Positions 6,515-14,514 of a DNA stretch of 15,255 bases are shown one piece after another. The position numbers were made by a program, and so were the translations under genes. The stretch comes from JBEGQX01 sp041180805. GTDB lineage: Bacteria; Planctomycetota; Planctomycetia; Gemmatales; Gemmataceae. The DNA lies in the NCBI GenBank assembly GCA_041180805.1, contig JBEGQX010000321.1, positions 1 to 15,255 of the forward strand, given 5' to 3'. Position 1 is the first letter of the stretch. Each line of letters begins with the position of its first letter. Below the pieces are notes generated by a model. That model did not search any database. It was not told the origin of the DNA and saw only the letters and a program-made list of their open reading frames with translations.

Positions 6515-9500
6515 AAACGGAAGATAAACCTGCCTTGGATCTCGAAGCCGTCATGAAAAGGCTGGAAAATGCCGATGGCAGGCAGTACTGGCGCAGTTTG
6601 GAAGAGCTTTCCGCAGGTGAAGGCTTTCAAGAAATGCTGCAGAGGGAGTTTCCTCGCCAAGCCGGCGAGTGGACAGACCCTGTCTCTCGCAGACGATTTT
6701 TAACGTTAATGGGTGCCTCCCTTGCTTTGGCTGGATTAAGTGGTTGCAGGCCACCCGGTGGGAAGATTGTCCCAAATATCAAAGATCCGGATGGAGTTAC
6801 CCCCGGTAAGCCGTTGTTTTTTGCCACCTCCATGCCAATGGCTGGCTATGGGATGGGAGTTCTTGCGGAAAGTAATCAGGGTCGGCCAACAAAGATTGAA
6901 GGCAATAAAGAGCATCCTGCCAGTCTTGGTGCCACGGATGTTTTTGCCCAAGCGTCTGTTTTGGGGCTTTATGATCCCGATAGGGAAGCTGGTCTGACTT
7001 ATTTGGGTAAGCCAAAGTCTTGGGAAGACCTTTGCGCATCCCTTAAAGCTGATCTCGCCAGGTTGCCCAAAGGCAAGGGTTTCTATCTTCTGACAGAAAC
7101 GATCACTTCTCCAACCTTGTTGAATCTTTTGGAAAATGAATTCCTCAAGGATTATCCTGAGGTTCAGTGGTACCAGCATGAACCGGCGGTCTCCGATAAT
7201 TCGATTGCTGGTTTAAGCAAGGCGCTAGGTGTTCCTGTTCAACCTGTTTATCAGTTGAAGACTGCGGATGTTGTGTTGTCGTTTGATGCAGACTTCCTTT
7301 CCCGCGGTCCTGGTCATCTTCGATATGCCAAGGATTTTTCATCCCGCAGGGATCTGGAAAAGCTGGATAGCTTTAACCGACTTTACGTGGTGGAAAGTGT
7401 TCTTAGTAGCACTGGTGCAAAAGCGGATAATAGGCTGCCAGTCAGGGCGGCGGATATCGAACGCTTTGCGCATTTGATCGCGTTCTTCCTCAAGGTTGAG
7501 GGTGTTTCTGAGCCCAAGGGTTTTTCTGCTGCTGAGAGGTTGTGGGCAGAGTATGCGGCTGAGGATATCGCGGCACGCGCCAAGGGGACTACCCTTGTGA
7601 TAGCCGGTGATGAGCAACCAGCCAGCCTTCATTCTTTGGTTGCCGCAATCAACGACAAGCTTGGAAATAATGGCAAGACGGTTCTTTACATTGATCCAGT
7701 GCATGCCCGGCCAGGGGATCGTTCCAAGTCGCTGCGCGGGTTGGTGGATGAAATCGCCGCTGGCAAGGTGCAGGTGTTGTTTGTATTGGGTGCTAATCCA
7801 GTATTCACTGGGGGATCCGATGTTGGTTTCCAGGGGGCTTTGGAAAAGGTGCCTCTGCGATACCGAATGGGTCTCTACCATGATGAAACTTCCAAGCTAA
7901 GCCACTGGCATATTCCAGACAGTCATTATCTTGAATCTTGGGGGGACACAAGGTCTTACGATGGCACCGCAAGCGTTGTGCAGCCATTGGTTGCCCCTCT
8001 TTACGGTGGTAGAAGTTTTGTCGAGTTGCTTGCAAATCTGGGTGCGAACCCGAATCGCGATGCTGCCTCTCTTGTCAAAGATTTCTGGAAGGCTTGGTTT
8101 GAGGCGCCTGCGCAAGCTTCCTTGAAGAGTTCCACCACTTTTGAGAAGTTTTATCGCAAGTCTTTGCATGATGGATTGGTGGATGGGAGCAGGTTTTCTC
8201 CCAAGCAGGTTAAGCTGGTTGCAGATGCTGTGGCAGAATCTGTGAAGGCGGTTGCATCGGCTTCTGAATCGAAACCGGCTGGCAAAGATAATCTTGAGAT
8301 CACTTATCGCCCTGATGAGGCTGTTTTTGACGGCCGTTATGCAAACAACGGCTGGTTGCTTGAGATGCCCAAGCCGCTCACCAAGATTACCTGGGATAAT
8401 GCGGCGATTATGAGCTTTAAAACAGCTCTCGAGCTTGGCATCAATTTGAATACCGAGAAGCGTCCTGAATTGGAGGACGGAGTCTATCGTTCTGGTGCCT
8501 CGTCCTTCGGCTACACAGGTGGCGAGCATGGACGTGCCTATGTGGATACCATTAAGCTGACCGTGAATGGCAGGGATTTGGTTCTTCCCGTATGGGTGGT
8601 TCCTGGTCATCCTGATTATTCGATCAATGTGCAGCTAGGTTATGGTCGCGAAAGGGCAGGCAGGGTTGGAACCAAGGATGTTGGAGCGGATGTTTACAAG
8701 ATTCGCACATCCCAAAACCCCTGGAGTGCTCTTGGGTTAAAAGTTGAGAGAACCGGCAAGCAGCATATTCTTGCTTGCACTCAGGGCCATCATTACATGG
8801 AAGGTCGCCATTTGGTGCGATCTGGTTCGGTGGAAGAAACGAAAAAAGATGGTGAGTGGGTTCATAAGCTGAATTCTGTTCCAGAGCAGCATGAAGAAGG
8901 TGATCATGATCATGGTAATGATCATAAACATGACCACAAGAACGAGCATGGCAAGCATAAGTTAAGCCTTTTGCCTGAGGCGATTTCCCCCAAGTATGCT
9001 TACAAGCAACATAAATGGGGTATGTTGATCAATTTGACCGCTTGCAATGGTTGCTCAGCTTGTGTTGTGGCTTGCCAGGCTGAAAACAACATACCAGTTG
9101 TTGGCAAGGTAGAAGTGACCCGTGGTCGCGAGATGCACTGGATCAGGATCGATCGTTATTTTGAGGGCAATCCTCTTAAGCCGACCGAGCTTAAGGCTCA
9201 TTACCAGCCTGTTCCCTGTCAGCAATGTGAAAACGCTCCCTGCGAACAGGTTTGCCCTGTGGCAGCCACAGTTCATAGCTACGATGGTTTGAATGATATG
9301 GTTTACAACCGTTGTGTTGGAACCCGCTATTGCTCGAACAACTGTCCTTACAAGGTGCGTCGTTTTAACTTCCTTCAATACACCGACTATGCTTCGGTTT
9401 CCATGAAGATGGTGAATAACCCCGAGGTAACAGTTAGAACTCGTGGTGTGATGGAAAAATGCACCTACTGTGTGCAAAGGATTCGCGCTGCTGAAATCGA

Positions 9501-9804
9501 AGCTGAAAAGCGCGGCAAACTGAAGGCGGAACGCGAAAACAGGGCCCTTGATCGTCAAAAAGATTGTCAGATTCAGGATGGTGAAGTTGTTACCGCCTGT
9601 CAGGCGGTTTGCCCTGCGGATGCCATCGTGTTTGGGGATCTTTCAGATAAGAATTCCAAGGTGGCCAAACTTCAGCAAAAGGTTGAAAACCTTAACTACA
9701 GCATTCTTGCTGAATTAAATACCAGTCCTCGCACAACTTATCTGGCGGAAATACGCAATCCTAATCCGAAATTGACTTCTTCGGGTGGAAAGGGGCACGC
9801 CTAA
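6502..9804 (+). CDS. actB: ACIII molybdopterin-fold/iron-sulfur fusion subunit ActB
   Basis: ActB accepts electrons from the quinol-oxidising membrane subunits through iron-sulfur clusters. The 1100-residue product begins with a short extension, a Tat-like RRRFLTLMG (63-71) and a lipobox-like LSGC (Cys82). A large MopB-like domain without a cofactor follows, then a ferredoxin-type C-terminal domain. Cluster cysteines are 848/851/854/858, 906/909/914/918, 938/944/948 and 987/990 with 1033/1037. The third set reads CVGTRYC, with Thr where a fourth Cys is expected, which fits the known [3Fe-4S] site; the sum is three [4Fe-4S] plus one [3Fe-4S]. A His/Asp-rich tract lies at 797-819. The ATG at 6502 overlaps the actA stop by 13 bases; a GTG at 6493 is a weaker alternative. 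Molybdenum is not expected, since ACIII is known to lack it. Confidence 0.95.
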   Translation: MSSIKTEDKPALDLEAVMKRLENADGRQYWRSLEELSAGEGFQEMLQREFPRQAGEWTDPVSRRRFLTLMGASLALAGLSGCRPPGGKIVPNIKDPDGVTPGKPLFFATSMPMAGYGMGVLAESNQGRPTKIEGNKEHPASLGATDVFAQASVLGLYDPDREAGLTYLGKPKSWEDLCASLKADLARLPKGKGFYLLTETITSPTLLNLLENEFLKDYPEVQWYQHEPAVSDNSIAGLSKALGVPVQPVYQLKTADVVLSFDADFLSRGPGHLRYAKDFSSRRDLEKLDSFNRLYVVESVLSSTGAKADNRLPVRAADIERFAHLIAFFLKVEGVSEPKGFSAAERLWAEYAAEDIAARAKGTTLVIAGDEQPASLHSLVAAINDKLGNNGKTVLYIDPVHARPGDRSKSLRGLVDEIAAGKVQVLFVLGANPVFTGGSDVGFQGALEKVPLRYRMGLYHDETSKLSHWHIPDSHYLESWGDTRSYDGTASVVQPLVAPLYGGRSFVELLANLGANPNRDAASLVKDFWKAWFEAPAQASLKSSTTFEKFYRKSLHDGLVDGSRFSPKQVKLVADAVAESVKAVASASESKPAGKDNLEITYRPDEAVFDGRYANNGWLLEMPKPLTKITWDNAAIMSFKTALELGINLNTEKRPELEDGVYRSGASSFGYTGGEHGRAYVDTIKLTVNGRDLVLPVWVVPGHPDYSINVQLGYGRERAGRVGTKDVGADVYKIRTSQNPWSALGLKVERTGKQHILACTQGHHYMEGRHLVRSGSVEETKKDGEWVHKLNSVPEQHEEGDHDHGNDHKHDHKNEHGKHKLSLLPEAISPKYAYKQHKWGMLINLTACNGCSACVVACQAENNIPVVGKVEVTRGREMHWIRIDRYFEGNPLKPTELKAHYQPVPCQQCENAPCEQVCPVAATVHSYDGLNDMVYNRCVGTRYCSNNCPYKVRRFNFLQYTDYASVSMKMVNNPEVTVRTRGVMEKCTYCVQRIRAAEIEAEKRGKLKAERENRALDRQKDCQIQDGEVVTACQAVCPADAIVFGDLSDKNSKVAKLQQKVENLNYSILAELNTSPRTTYLAEIRNPNPKLTSSGGKGHA
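8890..8958 (+). other. His/Asp-rich tract inside actB
   Basis: Residues 797-819 of ActB contain eight histidines among Asp, Asn, Lys and Glu (for example DHDHGNDHKHDHKNEH). The tract lies between the MopB-like domain and the first cluster motif, so it is probably an exposed linker able to bind metal ions. At DNA level it gives short TGATCA-type repeats that codon use explains. Confidence 0.75.
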
Positions 9805-9807
9805 AAC

Positions 9808-11229
9808 ATGTCCAGCCAATTGACACAACCGAGTCTTCGGCCTGACCCGCAACCACCCATGGTTGCCCCTGGTCATTCATTTGAATCGGTTACCAAGAAA
9901 ATAGTTGATGTTATCTATTCTGCCACCCCAAAAGGGTGGGTGATAGGTTTTGCCATATCCTTCATGATTTTGCAGATACTGGCTGTATCGGTCAGTTGGT
10001 TGCTTTACGAAGGTATTGGTGTATGGGGTGTCAACATTCCCGTTGGTTGGGGTTTTGACATTGTTAACTTTGTTTGGTGGATCGGTATCGGCCACGCAGG
10101 AACCTTGATCTCCGCGATTCTTTTGTTGTTCCATCAAACTTGGCGAACCTCCATTAATCGTTTTGCGGAAGCAATGACGCTTTTTGCGGTTGCGTGCGCT
10201 GGTTTGTATCCTCTGGCTCACATGGGTCGTCCTTGGTTTGCATACTGGTTATTGCCATACCCGAATACCATGCAGCTTTGGCCACAGTTCAGAAGTCCCC
10301 TGGAATGGGACGTTTTTGCTGTCTCCACCTACTTCACTGTTTCCCTCTTATTTTGGTTAGTAGGTCTTGTGCCCGATTTTGCAGCTATGCGGGATCGCGC
10401 AACTCATGCTATTCCAAGGTTTATTTATGGTGTGCTTTCGATTGGCTGGCGTGGTGGTTCGATGCATTGGCATCGTTACGAAACCGCTTATCTCATGCTT
10501 GCTGGCCTAAGCACCCCTCTTGTGCTTTCCGTTCATACCATCGTTAGCTTCGACTTTGCGGTGGGTAATCTGCCCGGTTGGCACGCCACGATTTTCCCTC
10601 CGTACTTCGTTGCAGGTGCGATTTACTCGGGTTTTGCCATGGTTATCAATCTGGCAACTCCCATCCGCCACTTTTATGGAATGAAAGATTTCATCACCGA
10701 CAAGCACATGGACAACATGGCCAAAATCATGCTAGCCACCGGCTTGATGGTCTTTTATGGCTACGGTGTAGAGGCGTTCATGGCTTACTACAGTGCCAAT
10801 GAATACGAACGCGACCTTATGATGAAGAACCGAATTTTTGGCCCCTACGGAAATTTCTACTGGGCCCTCATCTTCTGCAATGGATTCATTCCGCAGCTTC
10901 TTTGGTTTAAATCCATTCGCTCTAATGAAGCCTTGTTATTCATCATTTCCATCATTGTGAATATTGGTATGTGGCTGGAACGCTTTGTAATTCTCATGAG
11001 CTTGCAGCGCGATTTCATGCCATCCTCCTGGGGACAGTATTGCCCAACGTTCTGGGATATTAGCACTTATGTGGGAACGTTTGGTTTGTTCCTAAGTTTA
11101 TTGTTCCTGTTCTGCAGAGTGCTGCCGATGATTTCAATCTTTGAAATGAAGCATTTGTTGCCTGAATCCCATGTTCATCACCATGGACATGGTGAACATG
11201 CTCACGCAGGTCAGGGAGGGCACCACTAA
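9808..11229 (+). CDS. actC: ACIII NrfD-like membrane subunit ActC
   Basis: ActC is the PsrC/NrfD-type integral membrane subunit of ACIII and the likely main quinol-oxidising one. The 473-residue product has about ten hydrophobic segments. Near residues 88-108 the second contains WIGIGHAGTLISAILLL, a family-typical motif with His96. GGSMHWHRYE and the following long hydrophobic stretch also fit the family. The last 21 residues contain nine histidines (ESHVHHHGHGEHAHAGQGGHH split across residues 453-473). The ATG follows the actB stop by three bases; a GGGG run 12 bases upstream is a weak Shine-Dalgarno. The gene overlaps actD by one base. Confidence 0.95.
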   Translation: MSSQLTQPSLRPDPQPPMVAPGHSFESVTKKIVDVIYSATPKGWVIGFAISFMILQILAVSVSWLLYEGIGVWGVNIPVGWGFDIVNFVWWIGIGHAGTLISAILLLFHQTWRTSINRFAEAMTLFAVACAGLYPLAHMGRPWFAYWLLPYPNTMQLWPQFRSPLEWDVFAVSTYFTVSLLFWLVGLVPDFAAMRDRATHAIPRFIYGVLSIGWRGGSMHWHRYETAYLMLAGLSTPLVLSVHTIVSFDFAVGNLPGWHATIFPPYFVAGAIYSGFAMVINLATPIRHFYGMKDFITDKHMDNMAKIMLATGLMVFYGYGVEAFMAYYSANEYERDLMMKNRIFGPYGNFYWALIFCNGFIPQLLWFKSIRSNEALLFIISIIVNIGMWLERFVILMSLQRDFMPSSWGQYCPTFWDISTYVGTFGLFLSLLFLFCRVLPMISIFEMKHLLPESHVHHHGHGEHAHAGQGGHH

Positions 11230-11810
11230 TGGAAGCACCCAAGCCAAAACTTTATGGATTAGTGGCACAGTTCAACACTCCAACCGAGATTGTTGAAGCT
11301 GCACAAAAAGCCAGAGATGCTGGTTACAAGAAAATGGAAGCTTACAGCCCATTTCCTGTTGAGGATTTGCATGAGGCTGTTGGTTTTAAGCGTACCAAGC
11401 TTCCAATTTTAGTGTTCTTTGGCGGGATGGTTGGTTTTCTAACGGCATTTTCCTTGGAAACTTTCACCTCTGGTGGTGCTCCATCATTCATGGATCCCTT
11501 TATTCCGGATTGGTTTAAGTACCCGATGAATATTGGCGGCAGGCCTTTGAACTCTTGGATAGCGTTTATTCCTCCGGAGTTTGAGTTGACCGTTCTATTC
11601 TCGGCATTCACCACCGTTTTTGGCATGTTGCTTTTAAACGGTTACCCAAGGTTGTACCACCCCTTGTTTAATGTGCCAGGTTTTTCAAGGGCATCAACCG
11701 ATAAGTTTTTCCTTTGCATCGAATCTACGGATGACAAATTCGACCTGCAAGGCACCAAGCAGTTTCTCGAAGGTTTGAATCCTGAAGAGTTATCGGAGGT
11801 TCCGGCATAA
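11229..11810 (+). CDS. actD: ACIII membrane subunit ActD
   Basis: ActD (DUF3341 family) is a small ACIII subunit with a soluble N-terminal domain and two membrane helices; its exact role is structural or uncertain. The 193-residue product begins with KLYGLVAQFNTPTEIVEAA, typical of the family, and contains AYSPFPVEDLHEA. Hydrophobic segments lie at about 58-76 and 118-138, joined by a periplasmic loop with PLNSWIAFIPPEFE. The ATG overlaps the actC TAA by one base, with GGGAGGG inside the end of actC as Shine-Dalgarno. Family length (about 170-200) fits. Confidence 0.93.
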   Translation: MEAPKPKLYGLVAQFNTPTEIVEAAQKARDAGYKKMEAYSPFPVEDLHEAVGFKRTKLPILVFFGGMVGFLTAFSLETFTSGGAPSFMDPFIPDWFKYPMNIGGRPLNSWIAFIPPEFELTVLFSAFTTVFGMLLLNGYPRLYHPLFNVPGFSRASTDKFFLCIESTDDKFDLQGTKQFLEGLNPEELSEVPA

Positions 11811-12502
11811 TGAAGGCCAACTCCAAAAATAATCTGGTTAGCCATGTGGTTGCCACCTTGGGTTTGCTTCTACCCCTGGTTGCATCCGGTTGCTACCAGC
11901 AGATGGCTGAACAGCCAAAAGTTAAAATGCATACTGTGTCGGAATTCTTCACGGATGGTCGTTCCAACCGCCCGTATGAAGAGGGTACCGTTGCGCGTGG
12001 CATGCTGGCAGATAACGATCACTTTTATACCGGTCTGAAAGATGGCGGTCCAAACATCGTTTGGAAGGACCTTAATCCAGCAAAGCAACCTTTGACTGCC
12101 GAACTTGCTAAGGCGCCTTATTTTGAAACCTTCCCATTTGAAGTAACTGAGGAATTGGTTCTCAGGGGAAAAGAAAGGTTTAATATTTATTGCGCTGTAT
12201 GCCATGGAAATACCGGTGCGGCGAACGGTATGATTGTTCAGAGAGGGTTCTTGCCGCCCCCATCCTTTCATGTGGATAATTCCAGGGGCCTGAAATATCT
12301 GACGGGTGCTTCGATTCCACTTACTGAAGCCCCCGCGGGTTATATATTCCAAGTGATCTCTCATGGTTATGGAGCTATGGGTAGTTACAGCGCCCAGATT
12401 AATCCGAAGGATCGCTGGGCAATCGTAGCTTACATTCGTGCGCTGCAGGAAACCTTTTCCAAGGCACCTGTCAAGGCTGTTGCACAGAAGGAGGCCAAGT
12501 AA
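11810..12502 (+). CDS. actE: ACIII monohaem cytochrome c lipoprotein ActE
   Basis: ActE is the monohaem c-type cytochrome of ACIII, anchored by lipid on the periplasmic side and probably handing electrons to cytochrome c or directly to the oxidase. The 230-residue product has a lipoprotein signal ending LVASGC, with Cys28 as the lipidated residue. The haem motif is CAVCH at 128-132. YGAMGSY provides Met190 as the probable sixth ligand, in the position expected for a class I cytochrome. RWAIVAYIRALQ near the C-terminus is the usual terminal helix. The ATG overlaps the actD stop by one base and is preceded by GGAGG. With ActA this gives six haems, the known ACIII number. Confidence 0.94.
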   Translation: MKANSKNNLVSHVVATLGLLLPLVASGCYQQMAEQPKVKMHTVSEFFTDGRSNRPYEEGTVARGMLADNDHFYTGLKDGGPNIVWKDLNPAKQPLTAELAKAPYFETFPFEVTEELVLRGKERFNIYCAVCHGNTGAANGMIVQRGFLPPPSFHVDNSRGLKYLTGASIPLTEAPAGYIFQVISHGYGAMGSYSAQINPKDRWAIVAYIRALQETFSKAPVKAVAQKEAK

Positions 12503-13674
12503 TGTCCATGGTTTCTGAAACTGTGAAAAGCCGCGTAGGTCAGGTGCAAAAAATTGCACTGGTGGTTGGAATTGCAGGATTGGCGGGTGGTGCTGCATTT
12601 TATGGGATAGATAAAAAGCAATTCTTTCAATCCTATTTAATGTCGTTCATTTTCTGGCTGGCCATCGGATTGGGAAGTTTGGCACTGCTGATGATTCAGC
12701 ATGTGGCAGGCGGAGTTTGGGGTTTTGCAATGCGCCGCCTTTTTGAGGCTGGTGCAAAAACCCTGGTATTGCTCGCCGTATTGTTTGTACCCATGTTTGG
12801 TGGTTTGGCGGAAGTGTATGAATGGGTTCATCCTCATGACGGTGACAAGATTTTGGAATTGAAATCCGGCTATCTGAATGTTCCATTCTTCACGGCAAGA
12901 CAGGGCATTTTCTTTGCAGTATGGGTTTCGTTGGCTTTTATTCTTGGTCAACTTTCAAGAAAAGAAGATCAAACCGCTGATCAGTCAATAGGTTGGTGGT
13001 TCAAAGCCTTTAGTGGGCCTGGTTTACTTCTTTTTGCAATTACCGGCGGACTTGCCTCGGTGGATTGGGCGATGTCGGTTGATCCTCATTGGTATTCCAC
13101 CATGTACCCAGTGCTGTTTTGCTTTGGGTGCATTTTCTCAGCCATGTTGTTCAATATTGTGGCAATGATTCTGCTTTACAACGGCGGGGAAATTGAAAAG
13201 CACATGACCAAAAACCACCTTCGTGACGTTGGTAGTTTTGTTTTGGGTTTTGTGATTTTCTGGACTTATTTGAACCTTTCCCAATTCCTTCTTATCTGGA
13301 GTGCAAACCTCAAGGAAGAAGTTCCCTATTATCTAAATCGCATTGAGGGTGGCTGGCAATTTGTTGCCATACTTTTGGGGGTTGGCCATTTCTTCCTTCC
13401 CTTTATTGTGTTGCTAACCAGAGATGCGAAGAGGGTGAAGAATAACCTTTTATGGATCTGCGCTTGGTTGTTACTTATGCGCTTCACGGATTATCTTTTC
13501 CTTTTGGGGCCAAGCTTCAGCCCCAAACATTTCGCACTGAATGTAAGCCACCTTAGTTTGTTCGCTGGAATTGGTGGTTTGTGGATTTGGTTTTTCCTTT
13601 GGCAGTGGAATAGCATGCCTCCAATTGCGGTTCGTGATCCAAGAATGGTTCAAGAACCGATCCATGGCGTTTAA
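12502..13674 (+). CDS. actF: ACIII second quinone-type membrane subunit ActF
   Basis: ActF is the second large membrane subunit of ACIII, related to ActC. The 390-residue product has about ten hydrophobic segments. It carries the family stretch SGPGLLLFAITGGLASVDW followed by AMSVDPHWYSTMYP, and later LSQFLLIWSANLKEEVPYY and GPSFSPKHF. An N-terminal soluble stretch of about 18 residues precedes the first helix. The ATG overlaps the actE stop by one base, with AAGGAGG seven bases upstream as a strong Shine-Dalgarno. Length agrees with other ActF proteins (about 390-450). It is the last canonical act gene here; no small ActG-type gene follows. Confidence 0.94.
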   Translation: MSMVSETVKSRVGQVQKIALVVGIAGLAGGAAFYGIDKKQFFQSYLMSFIFWLAIGLGSLALLMIQHVAGGVWGFAMRRLFEAGAKTLVLLAVLFVPMFGGLAEVYEWVHPHDGDKILELKSGYLNVPFFTARQGIFFAVWVSLAFILGQLSRKEDQTADQSIGWWFKAFSGPGLLLFAITGGLASVDWAMSVDPHWYSTMYPVLFCFGCIFSAMLFNIVAMILLYNGGEIEKHMTKNHLRDVGSFVLGFVIFWTYLNLSQFLLIWSANLKEEVPYYLNRIEGGWQFVAILLGVGHFFLPFIVLLTRDAKRVKNNLLWICAWLLLMRFTDYLFLLGPSFSPKHFALNVSHLSLFAGIGGLWIWFFLWQWNSMPPIAVRDPRMVQEPIHGV

Positions 13675-13710
13675 TTTCGACTTGGATTAAGGCTAAAAGG
13701 ATATTCTAAC

Positions 13711-14514
13711 ATGGCACATACCCAGCATAAAAAACCGAATATTGAAACGTCAGATATTAACCTTTCCAGAGTTTTAGGTCTTGGATTAGTCCTTGCTCTG
13801 GCTGTTGTGGCGGCATTTGCAATTACGGTTTACCTGTTCGATTTTCTTACCAGTCTTGAGCGATCCAGGAAAAAGTACGAGTATCCATTGGTCGCTAATG
13901 AAGTGAAAAATGAAGAGTTAAGGGCTTTCAATTCAGTGATTGAGGATGCCCAAAGGGATGCACTTACAAGGCTTAAAAAAGAAAAGCTTGTTGGTGCCAA
14001 AACTCAGGAAGAATTAAAAGAAAAAGAGGAAGCGCTTAAGAACGATAAGGAATATCAGGAAAAGCGCGAACAGATTGAATCCATGTTCAAAGCCAGGCAG
14101 GACAACCGTATTTTCACCATTGGTTTCCTTAGGCCCGCGTTTCCTGGACCAGCTTATGAAAAGGCAGACACCGACCTTCTAAAGCAGGGCTTGGATAAAA
14201 ATGCCAGTAATGCGGCAGCAGCAACTGGTAATAAGGGAAAGATTGTGGTTTCCCGACTTGAGGGTATTGATCCTTTGCGACCTATGATGAGTGGTGTACC
14301 GGGTTGGCCAAGTTACGCCCATGTAACTCTTGCCGTATCCGAGGATTTACTCAAAAGACAAAATATTAACGATGGCATTAAGAGTTTTGTCAGCAAGTAT
14401 AAGGAAAAGAACAAGGAATTTCATGAAAAGAACAAATTTCAGAAGAATTCCCTGAATGATCAGATTCCAAGTGATTCAAGTTCGGGTATCAGGCCCATGG
14501 GGAACGATCGTTGA
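13711..14514 (+). CDS. Single-span membrane protein with charged coiled-coil, unknown function
   Basis: I do not recognise this 267-residue protein. Residues 1-20 are polar and cytoplasmic-like, 21-45 form one hydrophobic membrane helix (VLGLGLVLALAVVAAFAITV within it), and 66-130 are Lys/Glu-rich with heptad-like spacing, probably a coiled coil. A more ordered part at 131-215 follows with RPAFPGPAYE, GKIVVSRLEGIDPLRP and GVPGWPSYAHVTLAVS, then another basic helix and a low-complexity tail. No Cys occurs, so haem, CuA and iron-sulfur roles are excluded. It starts 36 bases after actF, with AAAGG about ten bases before the ATG, and its stop overlaps the SCO start. This suggests a role in ACIII, its supercomplex with the oxidase, or oxidase assembly. 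That role rests on position only. Confidence 0.85.
   Translation: MAHTQHKKPNIETSDINLSRVLGLGLVLALAVVAAFAITVYLFDFLTSLERSRKKYEYPLVANEVKNEELRAFNSVIEDAQRDALTRLKKEKLVGAKTQEELKEKEEALKNDKEYQEKREQIESMFKARQDNRIFTIGFLRPAFPGPAYEKADTDLLKQGLDKNASNAAAATGNKGKIVVSRLEGIDPLRPMMSGVPGWPSYAHVTLAVSEDLLKRQNINDGIKSFVSKYKEKNKEFHEKNKFQKNSLNDQIPSDSSSGIRPMGNDR
14499..14503 (+). promoter_or_regulatory. Shine-Dalgarno supporting the TTG start of the SCO gene
   Basis: GGGGA lies seven bases before the TTG at 14511, inside the end of the preceding gene. No in-frame ATG exists until well inside the SCO domain, so this site decides the start. Confidence 0.6.

Noticed and set aside
7897..8610. Minus-strand open frame of 237 codons opposite actB
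   Set aside because: It lies inside actB, whose product is recognisable throughout; the antisense product has no plausible domain or start.
8902..8931. TGATCATGATCATGG-type repeat as a regulatory site
   Set aside because: The repeat is fully explained by His and Asp codons (GAT, CAT) in the His-rich tract of ActB.
4887..9804. Functional link between mobA and the molybdopterin-fold subunit ActB
   Set aside because: ACIII ActB is known to have lost the molybdenum cofactor, mobA is separated by 341 bases with its own context, and proximity alone is not evidence.
11870..12598. Minus-strand open frame of 242 codons opposite actE and the start of actF
   Set aside because: It is antisense to two firmly identified genes and spans their junction; composition does not look like a real protein.
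13675..13710. Terminator between actF and the coiled-coil protein gene
   Set aside because: Only TTAAT/ATTAA arms of five A-T pairs are present, with no U-run; the genes are probably co-transcribed.
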